A stretch of DNA of 64,000 nt, from contig NZ_PJJM01000084.1 of NCBI RefSeq assembly GCF_002929805.1, positions 1-64,000 of the forward strand, in the 5' to 3' direction. The stretch's first letter is position 1, and each line of letters opens with the position of its first letter. The notes under the pieces are model-generated. The model worked only from the letters and a program-made list of their open reading frames with translations. It made no database searches and was not told the DNA's origin. Both the position numbers and the translations under genes were made by a program. The stretch comes from Cryobacterium sp. Y50. Its GTDB lineage: Bacteria; Actinomycetota; Actinomycetes; Actinomycetales; Microbacteriaceae. Below, in pieces: positions 50,801 through 58,941 of the stretch.

Positions 50801-50963
50801 CCAACTCGAGGACGTCATTTACGCTTCCGCCGCAGGTCACAGCAACGCCATGAAAACGCTGCTGCAGAAGAGCGATTTCGCCTCGATCGTCAACGTGCTG
50901 GTTGCGATGGGGCTGTACGAGAAGACTCGCAGCGAAGCCGAACGCGGGGCGACGAGCGGCTGA
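47871..50963 (+). CDS. hsdR: Type I restriction endonuclease subunit
   Basis: 1030 aa motor-nuclease subunit that translocates DNA and cleaves far from the site. The nuclease motif is RIDLVLFV...STIELKTD with D148, E162 and K164. The SF2 motor has Walker A HSAGSGKTDS (K321), box II IADEAHSSQ (D430-H433), FTATPKGKT, and QTLSRLNRV as motif VI. The start is GTG 47871, 37 bp after hsdS. All subunits are intact, so the system is probably active. Confidence 0.96.
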   Translation: MEIQHEDTFEIELCEYLAAHGWEFSPNANGYDRQRALFPADVFEWLEATQPEQLEKLVKPGASEGSRELGRKQILDQIVAVQTIDTMNAGGTLNVLKTSIGVLNAKFSMSQTRPATSLNAKTVKKFAAHRLRVMRQVVYSTKNANRIDLVLFVNGIPVSTIELKTDLTQNLATGLKQYAQDRKPTGEPLLTFGRGALVHFVVTNEEVHMTTKLEGPNTRFLPFNRGKNNGGGNSAIPGTSPTAYFWEEILERGTWLDLIGRFLHYRFEEKTDPIDGKKTYAKDLRFPRYHQWRAVSKLEEKVLEEGPGKNYLIQHSAGSGKTDSIAWTAHRMAQLHNPDGTKVFDGVIVISDRQVLDGQLQRAVEQLETTPGVFQPITRGGDASKSAQLAEALLAGKQIIGVTLQTFPHALETIEKNTGLAGRRYAVIADEAHSSQSGEAAASLKQVLTAGVKDTSDGETTIDAEDVLADVMARKVGVGTISFFAFTATPKGKTVELFGRKDGAGVKQAFDLYSMKQAIEEGFILDVLKNYLPYDLAFNLAHTDKATGLDVEIDTAKAGSEVMRWVRLHPTNIAQKVAIIVEHFRANVRSELGGRAKAMVVTGSRKEAVRYKVAIDLYLKENKLDGQLGTLVAFSGSVLDPESGPDEFTETSMNPALKGRSLDAAFKGDEFQVMIVANKFQTGFDQPLLAGMYVDKKLSGITAVQTLSRLNRVIPGKENTYVIDFVNDPNEILAAFQTYYEDAELTQPSNPNIIHSMLSKLRGMKIIDPQDVESVVDAWLTKSSHNSLYSHIKTSRDVFWTRWNDAIDTSDDLDKGRLEEFRGTVFAFVRAYDFLSQIMDYGDTDIERWAIFLRVYRRVIERQDTDPAAINTDDIVLTHYRMRKLDAQNLGLTSGGTGELAGITDAGSAQPREAKYGLLQDVINKINSLFAGTDVDEINGVSAAETILRHVVDNPKIQAEAMANTPIDFETSPTIVAQLEDVIYASAAGHSNAMKTLLQKSDFASIVNVLVAMGLYEKTRSEAERGATSG

Positions 50964-51136
50964 GAAGCCGGCCGATCCGGCCCGGCCAGCGCGCAAACAT
51001 GTTGAGCCACCAGAGCGATCTGGTGATCCCGCCTGTCTCTCTCCTCGACTCGTCGCGAATCGATCTCTAGCTATGCAACTCGCCGCAAAATAAAAGGTAC
51101 AAAGTGAACTGCGGGCGTAGACACCGGCAGATGCCG
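50964..51136. other. Intergenic between hsdR and IS debris
   Basis: Short GC-rich segment with the inverted arms GGCCGATC/CCGGCC just after the hsdR stop, which could act as a weak terminator. Nothing else recognised. Confidence 0.35.
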
Positions 51137-51362
51137 GTGACTTGGTGTGGTGCGACGGCCGCACCAGGTTGCCCGAAGTCATCGAGACGACGTGGCCCCA
51201 AGCGACGGTGCAGACCGCGTCGTGCACCGTCGCCTGGGGGGATGCTTCACCCCGTGCCTCGCCTTCCCACCCGAACTGCGCAGAGTGATCTACACCACCA
51301 ACACCACGGAGTCGCTGAACTTCCACCTGCGCAAAGTGACCAAGAACCGCGCCCACTTCGCC
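51137..51362 (+). pseudogene. IS256-family transposase remnant
   Basis: Two frames retain Mutator-type transposase blocks: [20 protein letters not shown] followed by VQTASC, and [20 protein letters not shown] followed by [12 protein letters not shown]. The latter is the C-terminal DDE-helix region of IS256 transposases. The blocks are out of frame and the intervening 100-plus residues are missing, so only a deleted 3' remnant survives. Confidence 0.8.
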
Positions 51363-51640
51363 TACGGTCTGGAAGCCCTGACAGATGGTGTGTCGCCGAG
51401 GATCTTTGCAAGCCGTGCGTCATCGCTACCGCCACCGAGGAGCACGGGCCTGAATCGGGTGAGGGCAGCGAAGCCGCTGTCCTGGTCTGGGTACACGCCG
51501 AGCGACACCAGGTGTGCGCTCCCGTTCGAGGTGGTCAGCTCCACACACGGGTAGTGCTCTTCCGGCGCGATTCCTTATCGCACGGCGTCCGCGAAGGTGT
51601 TGCTGTCGAGTTGTTCCTCGATCGAGACGACCTGATCGTC
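51362..51640 (-). pseudogene. Broken duplicate of the gene at 52614-52982
   Basis: The minus strand encodes [20 protein letters not shown], then [16 protein letters not shown], almost identical to the gene at 52614. The copy has a TAA where the intact gene reads DAVRER (now DAVR-stop), lacks the original start and is fused to the IS256 remnant at its 3' end. Several synonymous differences show the two copies have diverged for some time. Confidence 0.82.
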
Positions 51641-51702
51641 ATCATGGCACCCTTCCCGCCAGACCTATGTCCCACGTGTCAGGCCGGAAACACCACTTAA
51701 GG

Positions 51703-51943
51703 GGCTCTTCGAAATCACGGGTGTAGTCGGGGTAGGAATCCGCCGGCTTCGAGGAGCGAACGGGCTATGTAGTGCGTCAGATTTCGGAAGCCCAAGTCTG
51801 TGCCGCGGAGTTGCTCGAGTCATCCTTGATGGCCTCGGTCGACCCGTTCGAGGACCCCGGTCTGTCGAAGAACGCCAGGATGTCGGCGGTCCGGTAGGCG
51901 ACGACGATTCGCTGGGAGATGCCCCAGGCCGCCTGAACCTCAA
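51703..51943 (-). pseudogene. ISL3-family transposase C-terminal remnant
   Basis: Minus strand: AWGISQRIVVAYRTADILAF, then FDRPGSSNGSTEAIKDDSSN, corresponds to the ISL3 DDE-domain end, where TEAINGRLE would be expected. After a frameshift, FRNLTHYIARSLLEAGGFLP runs to the IS end. The N-terminal 350 or more residues are missing. Confidence 0.7.
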
Positions 51944-51982
51944 CGTGAGCGTCGCCGACCTGCTTCTGTTATGGTTGCGCGC

Positions 51983-52438
51983 ATGAGCATCGGGGACGAG
52001 GCGCGAGCCAGGTTGAACGACGAGGTTAGCCAGACGCAGGAGGCCATCGTCTCAGCGGAAGCTCATTGGTTGCTGCTTAAGGGTTGGATTGACGAATTCT
52101 CAAAAGAGTTTGCAGGAGAAGCCTCAAAGTTGCCGTATCGACGGAACTACCATGAGCCACAAGCTCCTCAGACACCCAAGAGCTGGTTCGCCCGGCGGCT
52201 TATGGATCTAAAGCCAAAAGTCTGGGAAGTTCATGTGGGATGGTGCGGGGACGACTCGTCTACAGACTTGAATATTGCCATTGATACATCCGGAGGCTGG
52301 AGCTTCCTGGGCAGTGGGAGTTACTACCTAAATCGTTTCCTCGCTGGCGAGTTCAAGCCATCTCGCGGCATCTACGACCGCAGCGAGGTACGACGAGAGT
52401 TTGTTGCGCGGTTGAAGCATCTGATCGAACTGAGTTAG
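51983..52438 (+). CDS. Passenger hypothetical protein inside the ISL3 unit
   Basis: 151 aa from ATG 51983 (MSIGDEARARL), or ATG 51971. A helical N-terminus with coiled-coil character (residues 5-45) precedes a mixed C-terminal part with VHVGWCGDDSSTDLNIAIDT and GGWSFLGSGSYYLNRFLAGE. No membrane helix or known motif. Its codon use is less GC-biased than the conjugation genes. Function unknown; an immunity or regulatory role is only a guess. Confidence 0.6.
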   Translation: MSIGDEARARLNDEVSQTQEAIVSAEAHWLLLKGWIDEFSKEFAGEASKLPYRRNYHEPQAPQTPKSWFARRLMDLKPKVWEVHVGWCGDDSSTDLNIAIDTSGGWSFLGSGSYYLNRFLAGEFKPSRGIYDRSEVRREFVARLKHLIELS

Positions 52439-52613
52439 CGCGTAGATTTGGCAGAATACTAAGGCACTGTGCGAACGTTGTCGAATACTAACGATGAGCG
52501 CACATTGATGGCATGCAATTACCCTTCCGAAATCTGACGCACTACACAGCCCGCTCGCTCCTTGAAGCTGGCGGATTCCTACCCCGACTACACCCGTGAT
52601 TTCGAAGAGCCAC

Positions 52614-52982
52614 CTAAGGGACAATCCCCCTGTCCGACCCCGCCGGCATCTCTACCCGGATCCCTGCGAGCTGGGCGTCATCATCGCTGCCGCCCAGGAG
52701 CAGGGGTATGAAACGGGTGAGGGCGGCGAAGCCGCTGGCTTGGTCAGGGTACACGCCGAGTGACACCAGGTGTGTGCTCCCGTTCGAGGTGGTCAGCTCC
52801 ACGCAGGGATAGTGCTCTTCTGCCGCGATCCGCTCTCGCACAGCGTCCGCGAAGGTGTTGCTGTCGAGCTGTTCCTCGATCGAGACGACCTGGTCGAGGT
52901 TGATCCAGACATCGTCGGCGCCGATGATCGGCCGGGAGCGGTCGTGTCCGTAGGTGGTGACGGCAAGTTTGATAAAACGCAT
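52614..52982 (-). CDS. Hypothetical protein, element-associated family
   Basis: 122 aa: MRFIKLAVTTYGHDRSRPII, DDVWINLDQVVSIEEQLDSN and [20 protein letters not shown]. Mostly beta strands, no signal peptide or helix. The TAG stop (52614-52616) lies in the target duplication of the ISL3 unit, so the insertion may have replaced the original 3' end. A broken duplicate lies at 51362-51640. Function unknown. Confidence 0.65.
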   Translation of the reverse strand: MRFIKLAVTTYGHDRSRPIIGADDVWINLDQVVSIEEQLDSNTFADAVRERIAAEEHYPCVELTTSNGSTHLVSLGVYPDQASGFAALTRFIPLLLGGSDDDAQLAGIRVEMPAGSDRGIVP

Positions 52983-53103
52983 GAGGTCCTTACTCGACGG
53001 GTAGACCTTGACGCTAGAGCGCGGAAACCGGGGGTCGCCGGAGACCGGGGCGATCTGCGGATATCGTCGCGTGGTGGGCGTGTGTGAGGGGGATGTTCCC
53101 CCT

Positions 53104-53144
53104 CACCGGGTGAGACCGCCGCCTTGCGGCGGTCTCACCCGGTG
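53104..53144. terminator. Strong hairpin at the end of the 53145 gene
   Basis: A perfect 19-bp stem (53104-53122 with 53126-53144) around the 3-nt loop CTT. On the minus strand it directly follows the stop of the gene at 53145. Confidence 0.88.
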
Positions 53145-53807
53145 TTAGTGGCTGGTGTTGTCGAGAGCGGCGAGGGCGATTTCAAATGCACGGTCGTAGC
53201 TGATTCCTGCGGGTCGGATTGAGCCGGGCACGAATCGTTGGGACTTGGGCAGTCGGAGCGTCCCTGCGTATCCTTCGGGAGCGTCCTGCAGGGGACCGTA
53301 GCCGGAGTGCAGGAGCAGCCACTGGCTGAAGGGCTGGTCGGCGTCGTGGAGGACGGCGGCACGAAACTTGGCGGTCGGGTTGAGGCACTGCGCCCAGAAG
53401 CGGTCGGCTTGGCCCCGGGCCGTGAGACGTTCACTCACCGGGCGGGGCGTCACCCCGGGGGTTGGCAGGCGCTTCATGGTCGCGGCGTGCACGTAGGGAC
53501 GTAGGCGGGAATCGTCGCGAGCGGGAATGTCGTTGAGGGCTGCTTGGGCGGCGCGTTCAGCTCGTCGTGCGGCGCGGTGTGCCACGGTGTCGTCGCCGTG
53601 GATTCGGGCCCATTCGCTGGCTTCGATGACGCAGCAGATGAGGTTCCAGTCGTAGCTGTAGAACCGGATGAGCGAGTCTTTGTCGCGCTGGCTTTTGCCC
53701 GTTCCGTGGGGCGCATATCGGGCGAAGAATGCGTTTGCGGCCTTGCGGTCGGCTGCTATGTCATCGCTGGTGCGTTCGGGACGGGTGGTGACGGGGAACT
53801 GGGGCAT
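53145..53807 (-). CDS. Hypothetical protein of the conjugative element
   Basis: 220 aa, rich in Arg/Ala with no membrane segments. The N-terminal half has TSDDIAADRKAANAFFARYA and an Arg-rich helix (HRAARRAERAAQAALNDIPA). The C-terminal half has RFWAQCLNPTAKFRAAVLHD. Likely DNA- or protein-binding, but not assigned to a family. It is followed by a strong terminator, so it ends the conjugation transcript or stands alone. Confidence 0.6.
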   Translation of the reverse strand: MPQFPVTTRPERTSDDIAADRKAANAFFARYAPHGTGKSQRDKDSLIRFYSYDWNLICCVIEASEWARIHGDDTVAHRAARRAERAAQAALNDIPARDDSRLRPYVHAATMKRLPTPGVTPRPVSERLTARGQADRFWAQCLNPTAKFRAAVLHDADQPFSQWLLLHSGYGPLQDAPEGYAGTLRLPKSQRFVPGSIRPAGISYDRAFEIALAALDNTSH

Positions 53808-54233
53808 GAGACTCTCCGCTCAACTGATTTTTTTGCCTGGCTGGCAAGAGAATCGATAGAGAGCGGGAGTGCCGCAGTGCACGGCTGGTCGGGGGAAATA
53901 AGGGAGCGTGCGACCGCGCCCGAGCAAATGGGCACGTAGGCACGGAAGCGAACTACGATGACCGGCCAGACAGATAAAAAAACCGAAAAGGACGTCCGCG
54001 CAGCGGTCCGAGGACCCGCAGGGTCTCCCCCGGTTCCCCACGGGGTTGCGTCTGGTGTTAGCCGGCGTCGCCGAGGTGCGACCGCTGATTCACGAGGTTG
54101 AGCACGCCGAGATTTACGAGCTCCCGCGCCGAGCGGTGACCACCCTGCTGGTCGCCCCGCGGCGCGCGCCTGGTCGCTTCCCTGCCAGACGCGTGCCCCT
54201 GTTGCCGCGGGCCTGGTCGATCGGCCCTCGGGG
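53808..54233. other. Gene-free interval
   Basis: About 425 bp without a supportable gene between the hypothetical gene and the NrdH-like gene. It contains GC-rich imperfect palindromes (GCGCAGCGGTCCGAGGACCC near 53997) but no clear origin or transfer site. Frames here lack recognisable products. Confidence 0.45.
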
Positions 54234-54476
54234 TTAGTGGCCGATTTTGGCGATGAGGTCGGGGCGGAAGCCGGCCCAGTGGTTGTGGTCGTCGATGACG
54301 ACAATGGGAGCGCTGCTGTAGCCGAGTTCGTCTTGCACGTAGGCGAGGGCGGCAGGTGTTTCGGTGAGGTCGACGACGGTGTAACTGATGCCCTGCTTGT
54401 CGAGGGCGAGCTTCGTCATCCGGCACGGCTGGCAGTTCGGTTTCGTGTAGACGATGACGCCGACTGTTTCGTTCAT
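54234..54476 (-). CDS. NrdH-like glutaredoxin
   Basis: 80 aa from ATG 54476. A thioredoxin fold with active-site C15-Q-P-C18 (VYTKPNCQPCRMTK), the cis-Pro region SSAPIVVIDD, and the C-terminal WAGFRPDLI typical of NrdH, which reduces ribonucleotide reductase NrdEF. Here it sits in a conjugative element without nrdE/F/I, so it is probably accessory cargo. Confidence 0.85.
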   Translation of the reverse strand: MNETVGVIVYTKPNCQPCRMTKLALDKQGISYTVVDLTETPAALAYVQDELGYSSAPIVVIDDHNHWAGFRPDLIAKIGH

Positions 54477-54732
54477 CGCGGGGCTCCTTTCACTCACGCT
54501 GTCGGGGTGGTGCTGTTCGGTAGCGGAGATTCGCTGTGCCCGGGAGGAAACGACCATAAGTGCGGGACCAACCGGTGGGACCAGTGGGTGAGGAAATAAG
54601 CGACCGGAGGGAACGCCGAGCCCAGTTGTCCCACCGGTCGGCACCTCGTGCGCACGTTGGTCAGCGCCCGCCCGGGCCAGCATGCTCCTCGAACGAACAG
54701 ACACAACCCGTGACGTGCGTAGGGCCGCGCGG

Positions 54733-55794
54733 TTATCCAACGGTCATCAAATCGTCAGTGAACGCGACGTCGAGGTGCAGGTGATTGCAGGTGTCGTCGA
54801 ACTGGGTGAAGTGCACCAGCGCCAAGTTGATGCCCGCCTCACGCCGGCAGTCTGCCTGCCCGATCCGTGCCCCGGTGGGCATGACCGGGTCGAGCAGTCC
54901 GATTAGGCGCAGGGACTGGCCGTCGGCGCCGGTGAGGCTGCGGCCGCCGAGGGAGTAGAAGTCCACGGCGCCTCCGCCGCCGTTGATCCAGTGCGATGAC
55001 TGGGTGCCGGCGCCGAGGAGTTGCCCGGTGCATTTTCGGTTGATGTCGCTGACACCGACCTGGTGAAACTGGTTCACCGCCAGGACCATCACCTGCAGGA
55101 TGCGGGTGTCAATGCCGCAGTCCGGCACGGTCTGCCCGTTGGCGATCCACCGGATCTCCTTCAAATGGTCCGGGACCAGGCCGCGCAGCTGCCCGTTGTC
55201 GGCAGCGGTGACGAGCTGCTGCGCCAGCCCGACCGCATTCCCGCCGACCTCGCACGCGCCGGCGGCACTGGCGGTTAGCGCGGTGACGACGTCGGTTGCC
55301 GGCGTGAAGAACGGTGCGTAGTGTTCCGGGTCGGCGTTGATCTGCACAGCGGATGCCGCCGCCGACGGCGTCATCGTCTCCCACCCGGTCAGCGCGGTCA
55401 GGCGTTGGAAGAACAGCCGGGCCGAGGTAGCGGGATCCATCCGCTCCGCGAGGGATCCCCAGGTGGCGCGTTGTTGGAACAGGCCTCGGCTGTCCGGGCC
55501 GGCGGTGTCGCCGTGGTCGAGGTTGATCAGGCTGGACTCCCCCATCGCCGTCATCACCCCCAGGGTTTGCGCCTGCATGGTGAGGCCGAGTTGGGCGCCG
55601 GCGTTGATGATGTCGGCGGCGTTGGCGAGCTGGTCGCTGTTATACCCGGCGACAGCCGCGTGCTGGGCGGCATCCGCTCGGCTGACCGCGGTCAGGCCGC
55701 AGGTGGTGCCGGTGCCGGAGGAGAGGGCGACGGTGCCGCCGACGGTCAGGAGCAGGCCGGTGAGGCTGGCGGCGAGCAGTTTGACCAGGCCCAT
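54733..55794 (-). CDS. Secreted muralytic enzyme of the conjugation module (lysozyme-like plus M15-like)
   Basis: 353 aa. An N-terminal signal-anchor helix (about 5-27) is followed by a transglycosylase-like domain at about 55-165 with GESSLINLDHGDTAGPDSRG and LFQQRATWG (catalytic-Glu region). A C-terminal part contains SSHWINGGGGAVDFYSL and CNHLHLDVAF, the His/Asp...HxH pattern of M15-type peptidases. It probably opens peptidoglycan locally for the conjugation channel (VirB1 role). It ends the tra cluster 4 bp after the ATPase gene. Confidence 0.8.
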   Translation of the reverse strand: MGLVKLLAASLTGLLLTVGGTVALSSGTGTTCGLTAVSRADAAQHAAVAGYNSDQLANAADIINAGAQLGLTMQAQTLGVMTAMGESSLINLDHGDTAGPDSRGLFQQRATWGSLAERMDPATSARLFFQRLTALTGWETMTPSAAASAVQINADPEHYAPFFTPATDVVTALTASAAGACEVGGNAVGLAQQLVTAADNGQLRGLVPDHLKEIRWIANGQTVPDCGIDTRILQVMVLAVNQFHQVGVSDINRKCTGQLLGAGTQSSHWINGGGGAVDFYSLGGRSLTGADGQSLRLIGLLDPVMPTGARIGQADCRREAGINLALVHFTQFDDTCNHLHLDVAFTDDLMTVG

Positions 55795-55798
55795 GATG

Positions 55799-57274
55799 TT
55801 AGAAGATGGTGCCGACGGACAGGCCCTCGTCGGTGTTGGTCAGCTGCCGCTCCCACTCGGAGCGGATGTGCTCCACGTGCGCTTCCGGGTGCGACCCGAA
55901 CTTGAAGATGTAATGCCCATCCGCCAGCTTCTCTATGGTGCGCGCCGTCTCCGGCGCGAACCCAAAGGTTTCCTGGCACCAGAGGGCGTCTTCGGGGCGG
56001 GACTGCCGGTAGACGATGACGGTTTGAGCTTCCTGGATGATGGCCATGCCGGGTGAGTCCTTGGGAATGTCGGTGCCTTTGTGCATCACGAACACGTTCG
56101 AGATACCTAGGCCCCGGGAGAGTTTTTGGTTGGCTTTGATCAGCTGCGCCGACGGCCCGCCGATCATGTGCCAGCCCTCCTCATAAACAACGGTCGTCGC
56201 CGAGGTGCGTTCGCTGCGCAGCCGGCCGAGCATCCACATGTTCCCGATCGCCATGACGACCGGCACCGCCGGGCCGTCATCGGGCAGCTGCGAAATATCG
56301 AACGAGGTCAGCTTGCCGCTGAGGTCCACCGCCGCGGATGTTTCGCCGTCGAGGAGGCCGGCGTATTCGTCGAGGAGCCCGTTCAACGTCCACTTCACGG
56401 ACAGGCCGGCCTTGTGCAGGTCGTCGCGGGCGGTGACCGACAGGGTGCGGTAGTCGTCATCGTCGACGACGAGGCCGAGGTTTGGCAGCACGTCGGCGAG
56501 CACCGGCGCCCGCCCGTGCGCCTGTCCGACGGTGCGGCGCAGCGCCGCGCGGAGGGCTTCCTCTTCCCACTCGCTGAGGGGCAGGTCACCACGGGCGATG
56601 CGGGTGACGATGTTCAGCAACCGCGTCTGCCCTTTGACGCCGGTGCCGCGGGCGATCATCGGATCGAGCAGGTTCAGGGTGGTGCCGGTGCCGTCGGCGG
56701 TGAACCGAATCGGTTCAAACCCGTAATGCCGCACCACGTTGGAGTACTCGCCCTCCCCGTTCTGATCCTTCTTGTCAAACACCACCCCACGCCGGCCCTG
56801 AAGCAGCAGGGGCCGGACGACGTAGTTGCATTTCGTGTGGGAGCTCTTCCCGGCGCCGACGTCGCCCATCACGATCACGTTCGGACTGGACACCTCGCGA
56901 GGCTCCGAGTTGTAGGCGGTCACGGGGTCGTGGGAAATCGTCGTCCGCGACAACACGTCCCGTCCGTTGACCACGCCGCGAGTGCCTGTCGGCGGGCCGA
57001 TCAGCGCGGTATTGAGGATCTCAGCCTGCCGCGTCGTCGTCGGAGCACCAGCCAGCGCCGGCGCGTAGAAGCCGCGCCGAGCCGCCGCCGCTTGCTTGCG
57101 CAGCGGTGTGCCCGGAAGCGCCCATGGCACAATCTCTGCCGCACCGTGACTACCGGCTGCGTCGATCGCTCCGTCCTCGTCAGCGGGAATCTCGACGGGC
57201 GGCGCGAAACGGCGCAGCACCGGCAGCGACCACAGTCTCGAGCGGGATGAGCTGGTGTCGTTGGGTGTGGTCAT
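55799..57274 (-). CDS. VirB4-like conjugation ATPase
   Basis: 491 aa from ATG 57274 (MTTPNDTSS). Walker A is MGDVGAGKSSHTKCN (about residues 140-148); Walker B-like YEEGWHMIG and FGFAPETARTIEKLADGHYI match the VirB4/TraE family. It lacks the N-terminal VirB4 domain, which may be supplied by the SCO6880-type protein encoded upstream (4-nt overlap). Probably powers pilus assembly and transfer at the membrane. Confidence 0.83.
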   Translation of the reverse strand: MTTPNDTSSSRSRLWSLPVLRRFAPPVEIPADEDGAIDAAGSHGAAEIVPWALPGTPLRKQAAAARRGFYAPALAGAPTTTRQAEILNTALIGPPTGTRGVVNGRDVLSRTTISHDPVTAYNSEPREVSSPNVIVMGDVGAGKSSHTKCNYVVRPLLLQGRRGVVFDKKDQNGEGEYSNVVRHYGFEPIRFTADGTGTTLNLLDPMIARGTGVKGQTRLLNIVTRIARGDLPLSEWEEEALRAALRRTVGQAHGRAPVLADVLPNLGLVVDDDDYRTLSVTARDDLHKAGLSVKWTLNGLLDEYAGLLDGETSAAVDLSGKLTSFDISQLPDDGPAVPVVMAIGNMWMLGRLRSERTSATTVVYEEGWHMIGGPSAQLIKANQKLSRGLGISNVFVMHKGTDIPKDSPGMAIIQEAQTVIVYRQSRPEDALWCQETFGFAPETARTIEKLADGHYIFKFGSHPEAHVEHIRSEWERQLTNTDEGLSVGTIF

Positions 57275-58941
57275 GTGAGGGCCTCCTTGTCGGATTTGCC
57301 GGCGAGGCGGCTGTAGACGCGGGCGGAGAACGACGGCGCCGACGCGACCAGGCCGCGGCCGATCGGCCACGTCGTGCCGGATGCGGCGGCCTGATAGGAA
57401 TCGAGCCAGTCCAGGCTCTCAATGCCCAGGCCGGTGGAGCAGGTTTCCTCGAGCTGCCGCGACGCCCGCGCCAGCTCTTCGCGGGAGCGGACGGAGATGG
57501 TCACGAAGCCGATCCAGACGGCGCCGTGGTGCTGCGACCCTGAGACGAGGTCTTGCCGGCGCCGTCGGGCGGCCGTCATGTGCACGTCGGTATCGTCGGT
57601 GTCGAGCTGCCCGGCCTCCCGGCGGGAGAGTGCTTCGGCGGTGTCGCGGACGAGGTCTTGGCGGGCGGCGACTTTCGCTTCCGACGCCGGCACGAGGTGA
57701 ATGTGGAAGCTGGCTGAGCGGATGAACTGGATGTCCTTCCCAATCAGCAGATCCAACACCCACAGCTGCGTGCGAGCGGCGGTCGCGAGCGCTTCGGCAC
57801 GAATCGCGGCGGTGCGATGCCACCACCGCACCGGCAGCCCGGTGAGCGGGTCGATGCTGTCGACGATGTGCGCGGAGAATTCCTCCTCAGCGGGTTCACC
57901 GACCCGGTTCGGGTGCACGTCGGCGACGAAGTCGATCGGCCGCGACGGATTCTGCTGATGCCGCACCACCGCGGACACCTGCCGCGCTGTGAGCACCTCC
58001 ACCCGGCCAATCTTTGACTCCGCCAGCCCACGCTGGGTGGAGGCGATCTCCTGCCGCATCAACGCCCGCCACCCGTCCCGGCCGTCGCCGTATTTGCGAG
58101 CGGCGTCGATGAAGGCGGGAGTGAGGGGCCAATTGACGGTGACGAAGTGGCGTTGCACCATCGCATCGTTCCCGGTCAGCCGCAGCACTTCCTCGTAGGA
58201 GGCGACGGCGTCGACCGGCGCCGCCGGGTCGAGGTTGTTCAGCACCCAAAATTCTTGCAATGCCGTGTCGGCCGGCAGTACCCGGGTGGTGATCTGTACG
58301 TCCTGCACGAGGACGGACGGAACGGCGCGGGCGGCAAGGAACGCGCCCCAGCCGTGCGCGGCACGGGCCATGACACTGGCCGATTCGATCCCGCGTAGTT
58401 GACCGCTGACGGTGAACGTCACCGACAGATAGCTTTGCTCACCGACCGGGGCGTGCCAAGCGATGCCCGGCTCGCCCCGGCCGTATTGCAGCCAGCCGAG
58501 CCCGTCCGACCCGTCCGGGTTCGCCCGCATCGCCACCACCGCCCGGCCCGCATCCGCAGCCGCCGCCCGGGCTGTCGCGCCCTTGGCGGTGCGAGCGTCG
58601 GCGAGGGCTTGTTGGAGCTGGTCCCACGCACCGACCTCGTAGGGCACGAACCGGGTCGTGCCGGCCTGGGTGCGTTTCTTCCACCGGGCGCGTTTGCGCC
58701 GCCGGTCGACGATGGAACCGCGGTGCGTTTTCGCGGTGACGAGAAACGTCACGCCGCAGCTGACTGCGGCCGCGGCGAGGGCGGGCCAGCCAATCAGCGG
58801 AGTGAACACCATGCCGAACACGAGCGAGCAGGCTAGGAAGATGATCCGGGCGCGGGAGTGCGTGCCGCCGAAGAAGGAGCGGTGTCCGCTTTCCCCGCCC
58901 AGATAGCGGATGACCGTGCGGTTCCGCAGGTCTGTCATCAT
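57271..58941 (-). CDS. SCO6880-family conjugation protein
   Basis: 556 aa. Two membrane helices near the N-terminus (about 30-70), then a large soluble part with KTHRGSIVDRRRKRARWKKR after the helices, and LGWLQYGRGEPGIAWHAPVG. It matches the SCO6880 family encoded beside VirB4-like ATPases in actinobacterial conjugative elements. Stop overlaps the ATPase start and start overlaps the upstream gene, so translation is coupled. Possibly the split N-terminal half of VirB4 (inference). Confidence 0.85.
   Translation of the reverse strand: MMTDLRNRTVIRYLGGESGHRSFFGGTHSRARIIFLACSLVFGMVFTPLIGWPALAAAAVSCGVTFLVTAKTHRGSIVDRRRKRARWKKRTQAGTTRFVPYEVGAWDQLQQALADARTAKGATARAAAADAGRAVVAMRANPDGSDGLGWLQYGRGEPGIAWHAPVGEQSYLSVTFTVSGQLRGIESASVMARAAHGWGAFLAARAVPSVLVQDVQITTRVLPADTALQEFWVLNNLDPAAPVDAVASYEEVLRLTGNDAMVQRHFVTVNWPLTPAFIDAARKYGDGRDGWRALMRQEIASTQRGLAESKIGRVEVLTARQVSAVVRHQQNPSRPIDFVADVHPNRVGEPAEEEFSAHIVDSIDPLTGLPVRWWHRTAAIRAEALATAARTQLWVLDLLIGKDIQFIRSASFHIHLVPASEAKVAARQDLVRDTAEALSRREAGQLDTDDTDVHMTAARRRRQDLVSGSQHHGAVWIGFVTISVRSREELARASRQLEETCSTGLGIESLDWLDSYQAAASGTTWPIGRGLVASAPSFSARVYSRLAGKSDKEALT

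Larger units (their letters stand above)
51695..52619. mobile_element. ISL3-bounded element with passenger gene
   Basis: Two inverted ends of about 88 bp (51703-51790 and 52524-52611) begin with GGCTCTTCGAAATCACGGGT and are about 93% identical. They match ISL3-family termini, each also coding the transposase C-terminus (FRNLTHY, ARSLLEAGGFLPRLHP). The flanks are acttaagg (51695-51702) and acctaagg (52612-52619), an 8-bp target duplication with one mismatch. Between the ends lie a decayed transposase tail and one passenger gene. It looks like a collapsed composite transposon. Confidence 0.78.

Noticed and set aside
49992..51356. 454-residue minus-strand frame across the hsdR 3' end
   Set aside because: Shadow of hsdR extended into IS debris; no motif.
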